NCBI GenBank assembly: GCA_021846325.1
Contig: JAJZBX010000007.1
Location: 45,373-109,372 of the forward strand
Reading direction: 5' to 3'
From: Actinomycetes bacterium
GTDB lineage: Bacteria > Actinomycetota > Acidimicrobiia > Acidimicrobiales > RAAP-2
Length of the DNA stretch: 64,000 nucleotides
Shown here: positions 28,461 through 37,307 of the stretch, in pieces
Layout of the letters: each line of letters opens with the position of its first letter
How positions within the stretch are numbered: the first letter of the stretch is position 1
Translations under genes and position numbers: made by a program
Notes under the pieces: generated by a model
Databases searched by the model: none
Told to the model about the DNA's origin: nothing
The model's input: the letters and a program-made list of their open reading frames with translations, nothing else

Positions 28461-29420
28461 TCACCTTCCAGTGCCGATGGCCGCGGCTCTGATCGCGAGT
28501 GCGCTCGCCGTCCACGGGCGCGCCTCGGCGCGGCCGTGAAACACGAAGGTCGGCAACAGCCACTCGGTGCTGTCGATCAATGTGAAGGCGGTCCACGAAA
28601 GCGTGAACGACGACGCGCGGGCGCGGGTCTCGCTCGAGAGTCCCTCCAGCGCGCTCGTCGGTGAGCGCAGCGGATAGTTAACGATCGCCGCGACGGCGAA
28701 GGCCGGGCCAACGGCGTCAACGACGTGGCCGTGGCGAACGGTCGCGACCACGCGCAGGCTCGTCACCGAGCCGTCAACGACGACCGCCGCCGATCCACCG
28801 CGCGCGGGAACGTCCGGGGCGTAGCCCCAGTGCTGGTTCGCGAGCGCCCGCGACAGCGCGGCGGGGGTAAGTCCCGGCGTCGGTCCGGGCAGGTAGCGCC
28901 AGCTGGCGAGTCCCGTTGAGGTGTCGTAGATAACCCGCGCGCCGGTCGGCGACGTCTCGGAGTAGACGGTGCCGTTGTAGCCAGCGATCGACCCGACGAC
29001 GCCGAGCGCGTCGCCCAGGCGCTCGATCGCCCGCAGGCTGGTCGCCGGCAGTGTGACGCGGTAGGCGGCGGCGAGCGACGGTCCGGGGCCGAGTGCGCCA
29101 GCGACGGGTCTGGTCGCCGAGCGGCGTGCGGCGGTGGAGTTGGACGGGGTGGCGAACTTCGTCGAATAGAGAACGGTCGCCCGGGGCGCGGCGAAGCCAA
29201 TGAGGGGTAGGGCCGGGGCGCCGAGCAGTGCGATCAGGGCCGCGGTGGTTGCGCCAGCCGTCGCCACCGTTGCCGCAACGGCCGCGCGGAAGGTCCGCGG
29301 CGCTCGGGCGGGTCGTACCCGAATCGACGCGATGCTCGTCGTGAGGCCCGCGAGGTCGCCGTGATGGTAGGCCACGGCCGCGGGGTCCTGGGCGGCGAGC
29401 GCCTCGAACGCGTCACGCAT
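28461..29420 (-). CDS. Membrane protein paired with ECF sigma factor, possible anti-sigma factor
   Basis: A 319-residue protein. A short acidic cytoplasmic N-terminus (MRDAFEALAAQDPAA) is followed by a basic stretch, one transmembrane segment (about residues 45-72, rich in Ala, Val and Thr) and a long extracytoplasmic part with a GSIAGYNGTVYSETS region. ATG 29420 has AAGGAGA upstream. A GTG five codons earlier overlaps that ribosome site. It directly follows the ECF sigma gene and has the topology of an anti-sigma factor, but there is no zinc-binding H-x3-C-x2-C motif. The role is inferred from position only. Confidence 0.6.
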   Translation of the reverse strand: MRDAFEALAAQDPAAVAYHHGDLAGLTTSIASIRVRPARAPRTFRAAVAATVATAGATTAALIALLGAPALPLIGFAAPRATVLYSTKFATPSNSTAARRSATRPVAGALGPGPSLAAAYRVTLPATSLRAIERLGDALGVVGSIAGYNGTVYSETSPTGARVIYDTSTGLASWRYLPGPTPGLTPAALSRALANQHWGYAPDVPARGGSAAVVVDGSVTSLRVVATVRHGHVVDAVGPAFAVAAIVNYPLRSPTSALEGLSSETRARASSFTLSWTAFTLIDSTEWLLPTFVFHGRAEARPWTASALAIRAAAIGTGR

Positions 29421-29465
29421 TGCTCTCTCCTTCACCTGGTACCTGTCCGCGCCGGCCGCGATCTT

Positions 29466-29969
29466 TCACGGCTCGTCCCACTCGTCGTAGAGCGCGCGGA
29501 AGCGCGCTCGCGCTCGCGAGAGGCGAACGGCCGCGGCGTCCGGTGAGATCGCGAGCAGCTGCGCCAAGTCGTCGACAGCCAGGCCATCCCACTCGTGCAG
29601 GAGCAGGATCTCGCGGTCGTCCTCGCGTAGAGCCGTGAGCGCGTGACGCACCCTCGCGTCGGCGATCACGACGTCCTCGGTTGCCGGAGCACTGCGCTGT
29701 GCGGCAACGGCGCCCTCGTAGGCGTCACGTCGGCGTCGCGATCGCTGGGCGTTGCGAAGCACGTTGCGCGCGACGCCGATGATCCAGGCCAGCTCGGCGT
29801 CGGCCGGCAACGACTCGAGGCGGCGCCACACGACGGTGAACGTGTCGGCGACCAGTTCGTCGAGGTCGGCCGCGGCGAGCGGGTAGAGCCGACGGCGAAG
29901 GTAGTTGCCAACGGCCGACTCGTACAGAGCGATGACGCGTGCGAGCCGGTCGTCGCGCGCGTCACTCAC
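29466..29969 (-). CDS. ECF-family RNA polymerase sigma factor
   Basis: A 167-residue sigma factor with only regions 2 and 4. Region 2 reads LDELVADTFTVVWRRLESLP, followed by AWIIGVARNVLRNAQR. Region 4 reads LREDDREILLLHEWDGLAVDDLAQLL, with a recognition helix near AAAVRLSRARARFR. The start is GTG 29969. It is upstream of, and probably co-transcribed with, the membrane protein at 28461, which may regulate it. The divergent sedolisin gene is a candidate target, but no matching ECF-type promoter was recognised there. Confidence 0.88.
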   Translation of the reverse strand: MSDARDDRLARVIALYESAVGNYLRRRLYPLAAADLDELVADTFTVVWRRLESLPADAELAWIIGVARNVLRNAQRSRRRRDAYEGAVAAQRSAPATEDVVIADARVRHALTALREDDREILLLHEWDGLAVDDLAQLLAISPDAAAVRLSRARARFRALYDEWDEP

Positions 29970-30074
29970 GACTCCATTGTCCTACGAACGGCCCCATCCG
30001 TCGTGCATCGTGCGCGACCGCGCCGGTCCGGCCGGTCTACCGTGCGGCTCCGCGTCTTGCCGGTGACTCGCCCG

Positions 30075-30104
30075 TTGACCTTCGCCGACGGCGCGGCGTA
30101 CAGT
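30075..30104 (+). promoter_or_regulatory. Candidate housekeeping promoter of the sedolisin gene
   Basis: TTGACC (30075-30080), an 18-base spacer and TACAGT (30099-30104) resemble a sigma-70-type promoter. It lies 55 bases before the chosen start of the protease gene, which has its own ribosome site GGGGGAAG. Confidence 0.5.
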
Positions 30105-30159
30105 GGATCACGTCCGCGTTCGAATCGTGGGACCGTCGTCGAAACGACTGGGGGAAGCG

Positions 30160-31422
30160 ATGAGAAAGTCGATCGTCAGTGCGCTGGCCATAACACTGCT
30201 CGGTGCCGTGACGGTGCTGCCCGCTGGCGCCGCCCGACCGTCCTCGGCGGGCGACGTCCTCCCGGCGTGCACGCCGTCCCAGGCGCCGGGCGTGGCGCAC
30301 TGCGGCGCCATCCAACTGCTCAATCCCGGTGTCAACTGGCAGGGCGTGCACGGTCCGTCGACCAATGCCAAGGGCGGCAAGAAGCCGCCATCGGGTGGTG
30401 GCTCGCCGTCGGGGTACTTCCCGGGCGACATCGAGTCGGCGTACAACCTCGCGAGTGCGATCGATGCGCTAGCTAAGAGCTCGTACGTGCCGACCGTCGC
30501 CATCGTCGACGCCTACAACGACCCGAACGCGATCGCCGACGTCGCCACGTACCGTGCGACGTTCCAGCTGCCATCGTGCGATGGCAGCACTGGTTCGGGA
30601 TGCGTCACGCAGGTGAATCAGACCGGCGGTACTCAGTTGCCCCGCAACAACACCTCGTGGTCCGAGGAGATCTCCCTTGACTTGGACATGGTCTCAGCGA
30701 CCTGTCCGTCCTGCCACATCCTGCTCGTCGAGGCGAAATCGGCGAGCATGAATGACCTGGGCACGGCGGTCAACTACGCGGCGACCCAGGCGCAGGTGAT
30801 CTCGAACAGCTACGGCGCGTCGGCGTCGTCGAGTGACTCGTCCTACAACAACCTCTATTTCAAGCACTCGGGCGTCGTCATCACGGCCAGCGCCGGCGAC
30901 AGTGGCTACGGCGCGGAGTACCCAGCCTCGTCCCCGTACGTCACGGCCGTCGGTGGCACGACGCTGACCGCCTCGAATTCGACGAAGCGTGGCTGGAGCG
31001 AGACCGTCTGGTCCGGCACCGGATCGGGCTGCTCGACCTACGACCAGAACCCCGGCTGGCAGCCCACAACGTTGTGCAGCGGTCGAACGGTGGCCGACGT
31101 CGCGGCCGATGCGAATCCCAGCACCGGGGTCGCCGTCTACGACACCTACGGTCAGACCGGGTGGCTGGTCTTTGGCGGCACGAGCGTGGCCTCGCCGATC
31201 ATCGCGTCCATCTACGCGCTCGCCGGTAACACCTCATCGGTAACGGCCGCGAGCCTCTACGCCAACAGCTCGTCGCTCAACAAGGTGACGAGCGGATCGA
31301 ACGCTCTGAACTGCAGCACGTACTTGTGTAACGCCGCGGACAGCCTGCCTAGTAGCAGCGGCTACGGCGGCTACAACGGACCGACGGGCAACGGGACGCC
31401 CAACTCAACCGTCGGCTTCTAG
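30160..31422 (+). CDS. Secreted sedolisin-like (S53) serine protease
   Basis: A 420-residue exported protein. ATG 30160 gives a signal peptide (MRKSIVSALAITLLGAVTV, cleavage near AGA-ARP) and follows GGGGGAAG. An upstream ATG at 30103 is rejected. Sedolisin features: E-x3-D in WSEEISLDLDM, the oxyanion-hole aspartate in ASAGDSGYG, the nucleophile in GGTSVASP, and a C-terminal GYNGPTGNGTPN resembling the calcium loop. Sedolisins are usually acid-active, and most carry a prodomain of about 180 residues. Here only about 60 residues precede the catalytic domain. Six cysteines suggest disulfides. Stop codons of this gene and the next overlap (CTAG). Confidence 0.85.
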   Translation: MRKSIVSALAITLLGAVTVLPAGAARPSSAGDVLPACTPSQAPGVAHCGAIQLLNPGVNWQGVHGPSTNAKGGKKPPSGGGSPSGYFPGDIESAYNLASAIDALAKSSYVPTVAIVDAYNDPNAIADVATYRATFQLPSCDGSTGSGCVTQVNQTGGTQLPRNNTSWSEEISLDLDMVSATCPSCHILLVEAKSASMNDLGTAVNYAATQAQVISNSYGASASSSDSSYNNLYFKHSGVVITASAGDSGYGAEYPASSPYVTAVGGTTLTASNSTKRGWSETVWSGTGSGCSTYDQNPGWQPTTLCSGRTVADVAADANPSTGVAVYDTYGQTGWLVFGGTSVASPIIASIYALAGNTSSVTAASLYANSSSLNKVTSGSNALNCSTYLCNAADSLPSSSGYGGYNGPTGNGTPNSTVGF

Positions 31423-32390
31423 GACGCTGCGCGCTGCTCGCGAAGCAGGCGCGCCTCGTCGTCGGGGCTGAGCCACCTGGTCGGCCAGGGACGGTCGCTC
31501 CACCAGGCCGCGACCTCGTCGACGCTCGCCTCGAGGGGACGGCGCACGAGGCCCCTGGACAGCGCGAGCGCACTGTTGACGTCGAGCGCGGCGCTCGACG
31601 GCTCGGACCAGAGCGGGAAGCGACCCGCGAGTCCCGACCGCTCGACGAGTTCGGGCTCGAGCAGCGTGACCGTCGTACCCGACGGCGCGACGTGGTCGAT
31701 CACTCGCTCGAGGGTATCGACGTAGCCCGCCGCCGGGTCCGGTCCGGCCACGTGAAAGGCTCCCGTTGTGGCGGCGCTGGCGAGCGCGACGACGAAGTCG
31801 GCGAGGTCGCGCGCGTCGATGTACTGGAGCCGACCTGACCGCGGACCCGGCACGGCCACCTCACCGCCACGCAGGGCCCGGGCGACCCAGTAGGGGAAGC
31901 GCAGGGTCACGTCGTGGGCGCCAATGACGTAGGTCGGCCGCACGACAGCGACGTCGCCGAAGCGCGCGACCGCTCGCCGTTCGCTCATCGCCTTCAACGG
32001 TCCGTAGGTCGCGCCGGTGATCGGTTGGTCGGCGAGCGCGGGGTCATCGGCGTAGATTGCGGCCGTCGCCTCGGTGGCCCCGACCGGCGGGCGATCGTAG
32101 GCCGACACCGACGAGATGTGCACGTGGTGGCCGCCCCGGTCGACCAGCGCGTCGGCCAGTCGATCGACGTCGCCCGGTCGGTAGGCGATGCAGTCAATCG
32201 TCGCGTCGAAGTGACGACCGGCGAGACAGCGCAGGTCGCCAGCCCGATCGCCGATGAGGCGCTCTACCGTTTCGGGAAGGTCGGTCGGCGTCTGGCCACG
32301 GTTGAGCACCGTCACGTGGTGCTCGCGCAGCGCCGACCAGGCGATGGCTCGGCCGACGAACGACGTGCCGCCAACTATTAGTACGTTCAT
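31419..32390 (-). CDS. NAD-dependent epimerase/dehydratase family protein
   Basis: A 323-residue extended short-chain dehydrogenase. The N-terminal Rossmann motif NVLIVGGTSFVGRAIAWSAL is clear and TYGPLKAMSE carries the Y-x3-K pair (as Y-G-P-L-K). IDARDLADFVVAL and FHVAGPDP are typical of isoflavone-reductase or epimerase-like proteins. ATG 32390 is chosen because the Rossmann strand starts there. The longer open frame upstream is not coding. The substrate cannot be told. It is convergent with the protease, sharing CTAG at the stops. Confidence 0.85.
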   Translation of the reverse strand: MNVLIVGGTSFVGRAIAWSALREHHVTVLNRGQTPTDLPETVERLIGDRAGDLRCLAGRHFDATIDCIAYRPGDVDRLADALVDRGGHHVHISSVSAYDRPPVGATEATAAIYADDPALADQPITGATYGPLKAMSERRAVARFGDVAVVRPTYVIGAHDVTLRFPYWVARALRGGEVAVPGPRSGRLQYIDARDLADFVVALASAATTGAFHVAGPDPAAGYVDTLERVIDHVAPSGTTVTLLEPELVERSGLAGRFPLWSEPSSAALDVNSALALSRGLVRRPLEASVDEVAAWWSDRPWPTRWLSPDDEARLLREQRAAS

Positions 32391-32410
32391 GATCCACTCA
32401 TTGCGGGCAA

Positions 32411-32440
32411 CCCTACGGCATTCATCCCTACGGTACTCAT
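32411..32440. repeat. Tandem 15-base repeat at a gene boundary
   Basis: CCCTACGGCATTCAT (32411-32425) is followed directly by CCCTACGGTACTCAT (32426-32440), with two mismatches. The second copy covers the stop codon of the 32437 gene and both lie just upstream of the dehydratase start at 32390. A small duplication or a pair of binding sites is possible. Confidence 0.5.
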
Positions 32441-33126
32441 CCCAACCGGGTGGCGCAGCCGTTGGTGCCGTCGCCGCACTCGCCGGTGACGTGGAACGTT
32501 GCCGCTTGGAACGCGACGACCGGCGAGCCGACGTCGATCTGGATGACGCCGCCGGCGAGCAGCGGGACCGACCGCGGATCGCCGCGGTAGCGAACGCCGT
32601 TCTCGAAGACAACGACCGGTCCGATCGCCGGACCGACGCGCACCCTCGACAGCGGCTCACCCCAGACGTCGAAGAACTGACCGAGCGTGAACGACGCCCG
32701 CGCGGGCGCTTCGACGTGGATGATGCCGTCGTAGGCGTGGGTGTGCAGCCAGTACAGGCAGTCGTGGAGCCCGACATCGACGAAGGTGGACGCGCCCGTG
32801 CCCGTCGTCACCGCGCGCGCCGTAATGCCGATACCGGCGGGGAGTCGCTCACGTTGTCCGTTGACGTAAATCGAGACGAGTACGTGAACGTGGTAGTGGA
32901 CAACCGCTCGCCCGATGGTGTCGCAGCCAATCCCGTCAACCTTCGAGCCGCCCGCGGCGCCCGCGGCGGCGAGGTTGGGCACATTACGCACGACGACGCC
33001 TTCGGGACCCGGGGACGTCGCCGGCGCCGAACGGCTGGACAGCCACGCTGTCACCAGGCTCACGACCACGAGTGCGGCCAGCAAGGCGGCGGGGATCAGT
33101 CGGCGGGAAGTGCGCTGGGGGGACAC
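32437..33126 (-). CDS. Membrane-anchored exported protein with conserved histidines, unknown function
   Basis: A 229-residue protein. The start is GTG 33126, preceded by GAGAGGAGAATC. The long in-frame extension upstream lacks coding character. A basic N-terminus (PQRTSRRL) and one hydrophobic helix (IPAALLAALVVVSLVTAWL) anchor it, with the rest outside. The exported part has clusters of histidine and aromatic residues: VVHYHVHVLVSIYVNG, CLYWLHTHAYDGIIHVE and FTLGQFFDVWG. Similar proteins occur in actinobacteria and chloroflexi without an assigned function. Metal binding through the His-x-His-x-His and His-Thr-His groups is inference. Confidence 0.75.
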   Translation of the reverse strand: MSPQRTSRRLIPAALLAALVVVSLVTAWLSSRSAPATSPGPEGVVVRNVPNLAAAGAAGGSKVDGIGCDTIGRAVVHYHVHVLVSIYVNGQRERLPAGIGITARAVTTGTGASTFVDVGLHDCLYWLHTHAYDGIIHVEAPARASFTLGQFFDVWGEPLSRVRVGPAIGPVVVFENGVRYRGDPRSVPLLAGGVIQIDVGSPVVAFQAATFHVTGECGDGTNGCATRLG

Positions 33127-33195
33127 GATTCTCCTCTCGTCCTCGTTCACTGTAGATCGACGCCCGGACGTCGTGATCGTCGGTAGTATCCACAC

Positions 33196-33408
33196 GTGAT
33201 CGCCTACCTGGTTACCAAGAGGCGCTTGCTCGCCGACGCTCCCGAGATCGAGCACCGCACTCGCGACTTCGCGCGGCGCACCTACAGACTCTCGATCGCG
33301 AGCAACTCCCCCGAATACCAGTCGTGGCACAACTCCCTCGGCAACGCGATGTTTCACGCAGTCAATACGGCGGAAGTTCGCGATGACGCCGGCGTCGCCG
33401 TGGCGTAA
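33196..33408 (+). CDS. Small hypothetical protein, possibly leaderless
   Basis: A 70-residue frame from GTG 33196, with a plausible protein composition (LADAPEIEHRTRDFARRTY, SWHNSLGNAMFHAVNT). There is no ribosome site, but TAGTAT at 33183-33188 is well placed as a minus-10 element, which would start the transcript at or next to the GTG, a common actinobacterial layout. It diverges from the 33126 gene. No family was recognised, and it may be spurious. Confidence 0.4.
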   Translation: MIAYLVTKRRLLADAPEIEHRTRDFARRTYRLSIASNSPEYQSWHNSLGNAMFHAVNTAEVRDDAGVAVA

Positions 33409-33466
33409 GCGTGGTGCGGTACCGCCCGGCGCTTGGTCGCGTAACCTCAGTCGTGACCGCGGCGTG

Positions 33467-35422
33467 ATGTCGGGCTATCCGCGTCTCTTCGAACCCCTCG
33501 AGCTGGGATCGCACGTGGTGAAGAACCGGATCGTCTCGTCCGGCCACGACACGGTGATGGTCGAGCACGGCCGAATTACCGATCGTCTCGTGGCCTACCA
33601 CGAGGCCCGCGCGGCGGGCGGCGTCGGGTTGATCGTGGTCCAGGTCGCGGCGGTGCACGAGACGGCTCGGTACACCACCCACGTGCTCATGGCGACCGAC
33701 GACGGCTGCGTTGAGGGCTACCGACGCCTGGCCGACGCGGTGCACGCCCACGGCACGACCATCGTGGGGCAACTCTTTCACCCCGGCCGCGAGGTTATGG
33801 ACCTGGTCGACGGGAACCTGGCGGTGGCCGTGGCGCCGTCGGCGGTGCCCAACGAGCGCTTCCACGTCATGCCGCGGGCCCTGCGGCGCGACGAGGTCCT
33901 CGACGTGATTCAAGGTTACGCCGAAGCCGCGACACGACTCATGCGCGCGGGCATGGACGGCGTGGAGATCGTGGCGAGTCACGGCTACCTACCCGCGCAG
34001 TTCCTCAATCCACGGACGAATGTGCGTCTCGACGAGTACGGCGGTGACGAGGCGAACCGCCGACGATTCCTGGCCGAGGTGCTCACCTCGGTGCGCGAAC
34101 GCCTCGGCTCCGGGGTGTTAGGTCTGCGGATCTCGCTGGACGATCACGACCCCGGTGGGCTGTCCGCCGACGAGGCACGCGCGGCGATTGTCGCCCTCGA
34201 CCGCGCGCGGCTGTTCGACTACGTGAGCGTGACGACTGGCACGTCAGCGACCCTGGCCGGGTCCGACCACATCGCCCCGACGATGCACCTCGCCAACGGC
34301 TACGTGGCACCCCTGGCCTCATCGGTGAAGGAGGTCGTCAGCGTTCCGGTGATCGTCGCCGGACGGATCAACCAGCCCCAGGAGGCCGAGCGCATCATCG
34401 CGCGCGGCGAAGCCGACGCTTGTGTGATGACTCGCGCGCTGATCTGTGATCCGAACGTCGCCAACCTCGCGCGCGACGGCCGCGCCGACGAGATTCGCGC
34501 CTGCGTCGCGTGCAATCAGGCTTGCATCGGACACTTCCACGCCGGATTCGCGATCTCGTGCATCCAACATCCCGAGACGGGACGCGAGCTCACCCTGGGA
34601 CGTCGAGTGAGCGCCGCTTTGGCTCGTCGTGTGTTGGTGATCGGTGGTGGACCGGCCGGGCTGAAGGCTGCCGCCGTTGCCGCCGAGCGTGGGCACCGGG
34701 TCGCGCTACACGAAGCCGCGGCCCAGGTTGGCGGGCTGGTGCTGCTGGCGCAGCGACTGCCGGGCCGCGACGAGTTCGGTGGCGTTGCCACCAACCTCGA
34801 GCGAGAGGCGCGACGCGCCGGGGTCGAGATCGTGACGCACTCCGCGGCCGATCCGGCACTGGTGGCGAGCCTGGCGCCCGATCTGGTCGTAGTGGCGACG
34901 GGGTCGCGCCCCTACCGGCCGCCTCTCGAGATCATGGGCTCGCCCCACCTGCTTGACGTCGACGGGGTCCTACTCGGCGGGCCGGTCCCGCGCGGCCACG
35001 TCGTGGTCGTGGACTGGCGCGGTGATTGGACCGGCGTTGGCGTCGCCCGGCTGCTGGCCGAGCGGGGAAACCGGGTGACGCTGGCGACGCCGGGCTACGG
35101 CGCTGGCGAGTCGCTCCAGCAGTACGTACGCGACGAGCAGTTGGCGGCACTCGCGCGATCGCGCGTCACTGTGCTCGCGCTGGTGCGACCCTACGGGGTC
35201 GACGACGACTCGGTCTACCTCCAGCACGTGCTCACCGAGGAGCTCGTCGTGCTTGAGGGGGTGGCCGCGGTGGTGCTCGCGACGGGACGTTGCGCCAACG
35301 ACGATCTGGTGGACGGTCTCGGCGGACCCGGCGATGCGTTGACCGTGATTGGCGACTGCGCCGCGCCGCGCACCGTGGAGGAGGCGGTACTCGATGGACT
35401 GCGGGTGGGGTCGTCGCTCTGA
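33467..35422 (+). CDS. Old-yellow-enzyme family NADH:flavin oxidoreductase with FAD/NAD domain
   Basis: A 651-residue fusion of the 2,4-dienoyl-CoA reductase/trimethylamine dehydrogenase type. The N-terminal TIM barrel (FEPLELGSHVVKNRIVSSGH, then ASHGYLPAQFLNPRTN and DEYGG) binds FMN. A 4Fe-4S motif follows near residue 346 as C-x2-C-x3-C-x11-C. From about residue 388 comes a Rossmann domain (VLVIGGGPAGLKAAAVAAERGH) and a C-terminal GDCAAPRTVEEAVLDG segment. ATG 33467 is preferred. GTG 33464 is adjacent, and an ATG at 33383 extends into non-family sequence. The substrate could be an enoyl thioester, an amine or a xenobiotic enone. Confidence 0.9.
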   Translation: MSGYPRLFEPLELGSHVVKNRIVSSGHDTVMVEHGRITDRLVAYHEARAAGGVGLIVVQVAAVHETARYTTHVLMATDDGCVEGYRRLADAVHAHGTTIVGQLFHPGREVMDLVDGNLAVAVAPSAVPNERFHVMPRALRRDEVLDVIQGYAEAATRLMRAGMDGVEIVASHGYLPAQFLNPRTNVRLDEYGGDEANRRRFLAEVLTSVRERLGSGVLGLRISLDDHDPGGLSADEARAAIVALDRARLFDYVSVTTGTSATLAGSDHIAPTMHLANGYVAPLASSVKEVVSVPVIVAGRINQPQEAERIIARGEADACVMTRALICDPNVANLARDGRADEIRACVACNQACIGHFHAGFAISCIQHPETGRELTLGRRVSAALARRVLVIGGGPAGLKAAAVAAERGHRVALHEAAAQVGGLVLLAQRLPGRDEFGGVATNLEREARRAGVEIVTHSAADPALVASLAPDLVVVATGSRPYRPPLEIMGSPHLLDVDGVLLGGPVPRGHVVVVDWRGDWTGVGVARLLAERGNRVTLATPGYGAGESLQQYVRDEQLAALARSRVTVLALVRPYGVDDDSVYLQHVLTEELVVLEGVAAVVLATGRCANDDLVDGLGGPGDALTVIGDCAAPRTVEEAVLDGLRVGSSL

Positions 35423-35487
35423 GCTTGGGTTGGCGAACGTCCGCGGCCCGAAACGCTAGCGTTCGGGTGTCACGTTAGGGGGACGTC

Positions 35488-37176
35488 GTGGACAAACTGA
35501 ACCACTCGCCGATTTTTGACTTCGCTGATCGACTGGTTGACCAGCTCGCCGCGCGCGATCCGCTCTTCGCGACCGAGGTGGGAATGGCCGAGTACGCCGA
35601 TCAGCTGCCGGACTTTTCCTTAGCGCACCAACAAGAGGACGAGCGACTCCTCGGCGAACACATAGCCACCGTGGCTCAGCTGGACGCGGTCGATGACGTC
35701 GACCGCGTCGCGCGCGACGTTATCGTCGAGCGGCTCTCGAGTGAACGGGCGCTGCTCGCTTCGGGAGAGTGGCGTCGAACGTTTTCGGTTCTGAATTCAC
35801 CGGTCTCGGCCATTCGCCAGACGTTCGAACTTATGGCGGCCGAGACAACGAGTGACGTCGAGGTGATCGTGGCCCGACTGCACGCCGTGACGCCCTCGCT
35901 CGAGAGTTGGCGCGGTTCGCTGCGCGACGCCACGGCCGAGGGCTTGCCCCCGCGACGCCAAGTGCGTGGCGTCGCCGAACAGACCGCGACCTACGCCAAT
36001 GGCGCGTACGCGGCCTACGCCGCACGGGTGGCCGCGTCGGCGGGCGTCGACCTCGTGAACTCGGGATTGGCCGCCGCCGCGGACCAGGCGCAGCGCGCGT
36101 GCGGGGACGTCGCGACGTGGCTGGGGTCGCTGGCGGAACGGTGCGTCGAGTCAGACGGCTGTGGCCGCGAGCGCTACGCGCCGTGGGCGTCGTACTGGAC
36201 GGGTGCGGCCCTCGACTTTGACGAGCTGTACCAGTGGGGCTGGGAGGAGTCCCGGCGTCTGCACGATCGCATGGTCGAGGTGGCTGCGCAGATCGCTCCC
36301 GGCCGCAGCCTGCGCGAGACCGCGGTGTACCTTGACCACGACCCGGCCCAGCTCGTGGAAGGCACCGACGCCCTGCTCGAGCGGCTCCGCGGCTTCGTCG
36401 ACGACGCGGCGGCGCGGCTCGATGGCGTGCACTTCGACATCGATCCGCGCGTCCGGTTCTGCGACGTTCGTATCGCGCCGGAGGGTTCGGCGGCCGCGCC
36501 GTACTACATCCCGAGCAGCGAGGACCTCTCGCGACCGGGCACCACGTGGTATCCCACCCTCGGCGCCAACGAGTTCGCCTGGTGGCGCTTCCCCTCGACG
36601 TGGTACCACGAGGCCATCCCCGGTCACCACTTGCAGTTCTCGGCCTCGCTGCTCGCGGCGGATCGCCTCACGCGCTTTCACCGTCTGCGGGGGTGGACCT
36701 CGGGTTACGGGGAGGGCTGGGCCCTTTACGCGGAGCGCTTCATGGACGAACTCGGCGCGTTCGATCAGCCGGCCTACGAGTTCGACTTCCTCGCGAATCA
36801 GGCCCTGCGCGCCAATCGCGTCGTCGTCGACGTCGGGCTCCACCTGGGACTGGCGGCCCCGCGCGATCTCGGTTCGCTCGGCGCGCTGGGCGACTGTTCG
36901 GGGCAACCGTGGAACGCGGCGATGGCCGTCGCCCTGTTAGAGGAGTGGGCGATTCAAGAGCCGGGCATGGCGAGTTCCGAGGTCGACCGGTACCTCGGTC
37001 TGCCCGGTCAGGCGATCGCGTACAAAGTCGGCGAGCGCCGGTGGCTCGACGTTCGAGCCGAGACCCGTGACCGGCTGGGCGCGGCCTTTGATATGAAGTC
37101 GTTCCACCGGTACGCCCTGGAGCTCGGACCGCTCGGTCTAGACCTGTTCGCTGAGCAGATGCGCCGGTTCGAGTAA
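35488..37176 (+). CDS. DUF885 family protein, putative metallopeptidase
   Basis: A 562-residue protein of the DUF885 family, related to M3-like and carboxypeptidase-type zinc enzymes. The characteristic WYHEAIPGHHLQ motif lies near residue 371, and LFATEVGMAEYADQLPDFS and SGYGEGWALYAERFM are family blocks. No signal peptide is visible, so probably cytoplasmic, possibly a peptidase. The start is GTG 35488 with AGGGGG ten bases upstream. A near-palindrome (CCCGAA and TTCGGG around an AGCGT core, 35447-35467) lies in the short gap before it. Confidence 0.87.
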   Translation: MDKLNHSPIFDFADRLVDQLAARDPLFATEVGMAEYADQLPDFSLAHQQEDERLLGEHIATVAQLDAVDDVDRVARDVIVERLSSERALLASGEWRRTFSVLNSPVSAIRQTFELMAAETTSDVEVIVARLHAVTPSLESWRGSLRDATAEGLPPRRQVRGVAEQTATYANGAYAAYAARVAASAGVDLVNSGLAAAADQAQRACGDVATWLGSLAERCVESDGCGRERYAPWASYWTGAALDFDELYQWGWEESRRLHDRMVEVAAQIAPGRSLRETAVYLDHDPAQLVEGTDALLERLRGFVDDAAARLDGVHFDIDPRVRFCDVRIAPEGSAAAPYYIPSSEDLSRPGTTWYPTLGANEFAWWRFPSTWYHEAIPGHHLQFSASLLAADRLTRFHRLRGWTSGYGEGWALYAERFMDELGAFDQPAYEFDFLANQALRANRVVVDVGLHLGLAAPRDLGSLGALGDCSGQPWNAAMAVALLEEWAIQEPGMASSEVDRYLGLPGQAIAYKVGERRWLDVRAETRDRLGAAFDMKSFHRYALELGPLGLDLFAEQMRRFE

Positions 37177-37307
37177 TGCGCGAGCGGCCGAGCTCGTACC
37201 GCACGTGAGGTGCGACGGGTAGGCTTGCTCCTTGGCCGGCGCACGCCTCGACGGCCCGACGGGTCGGGACCGCAACGACTCGGTCGCGACGCGGCGGATG
37301 AGAGAAC

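Noticed and set aside
31431..32440. Search for CRISPR arrays, prompted by short repeats such as the 15-base tandem pair
   Set aside because: No set of three or more regularly spaced identical repeats was seen anywhere in the window.
32391..32777. N-terminal extension of the NAD-dependent dehydratase
   Set aside because: The Rossmann strand begins at ATG 32390. The upstream frame is antisense-like, Arg/Ser-rich sequence over the neighbouring gene.
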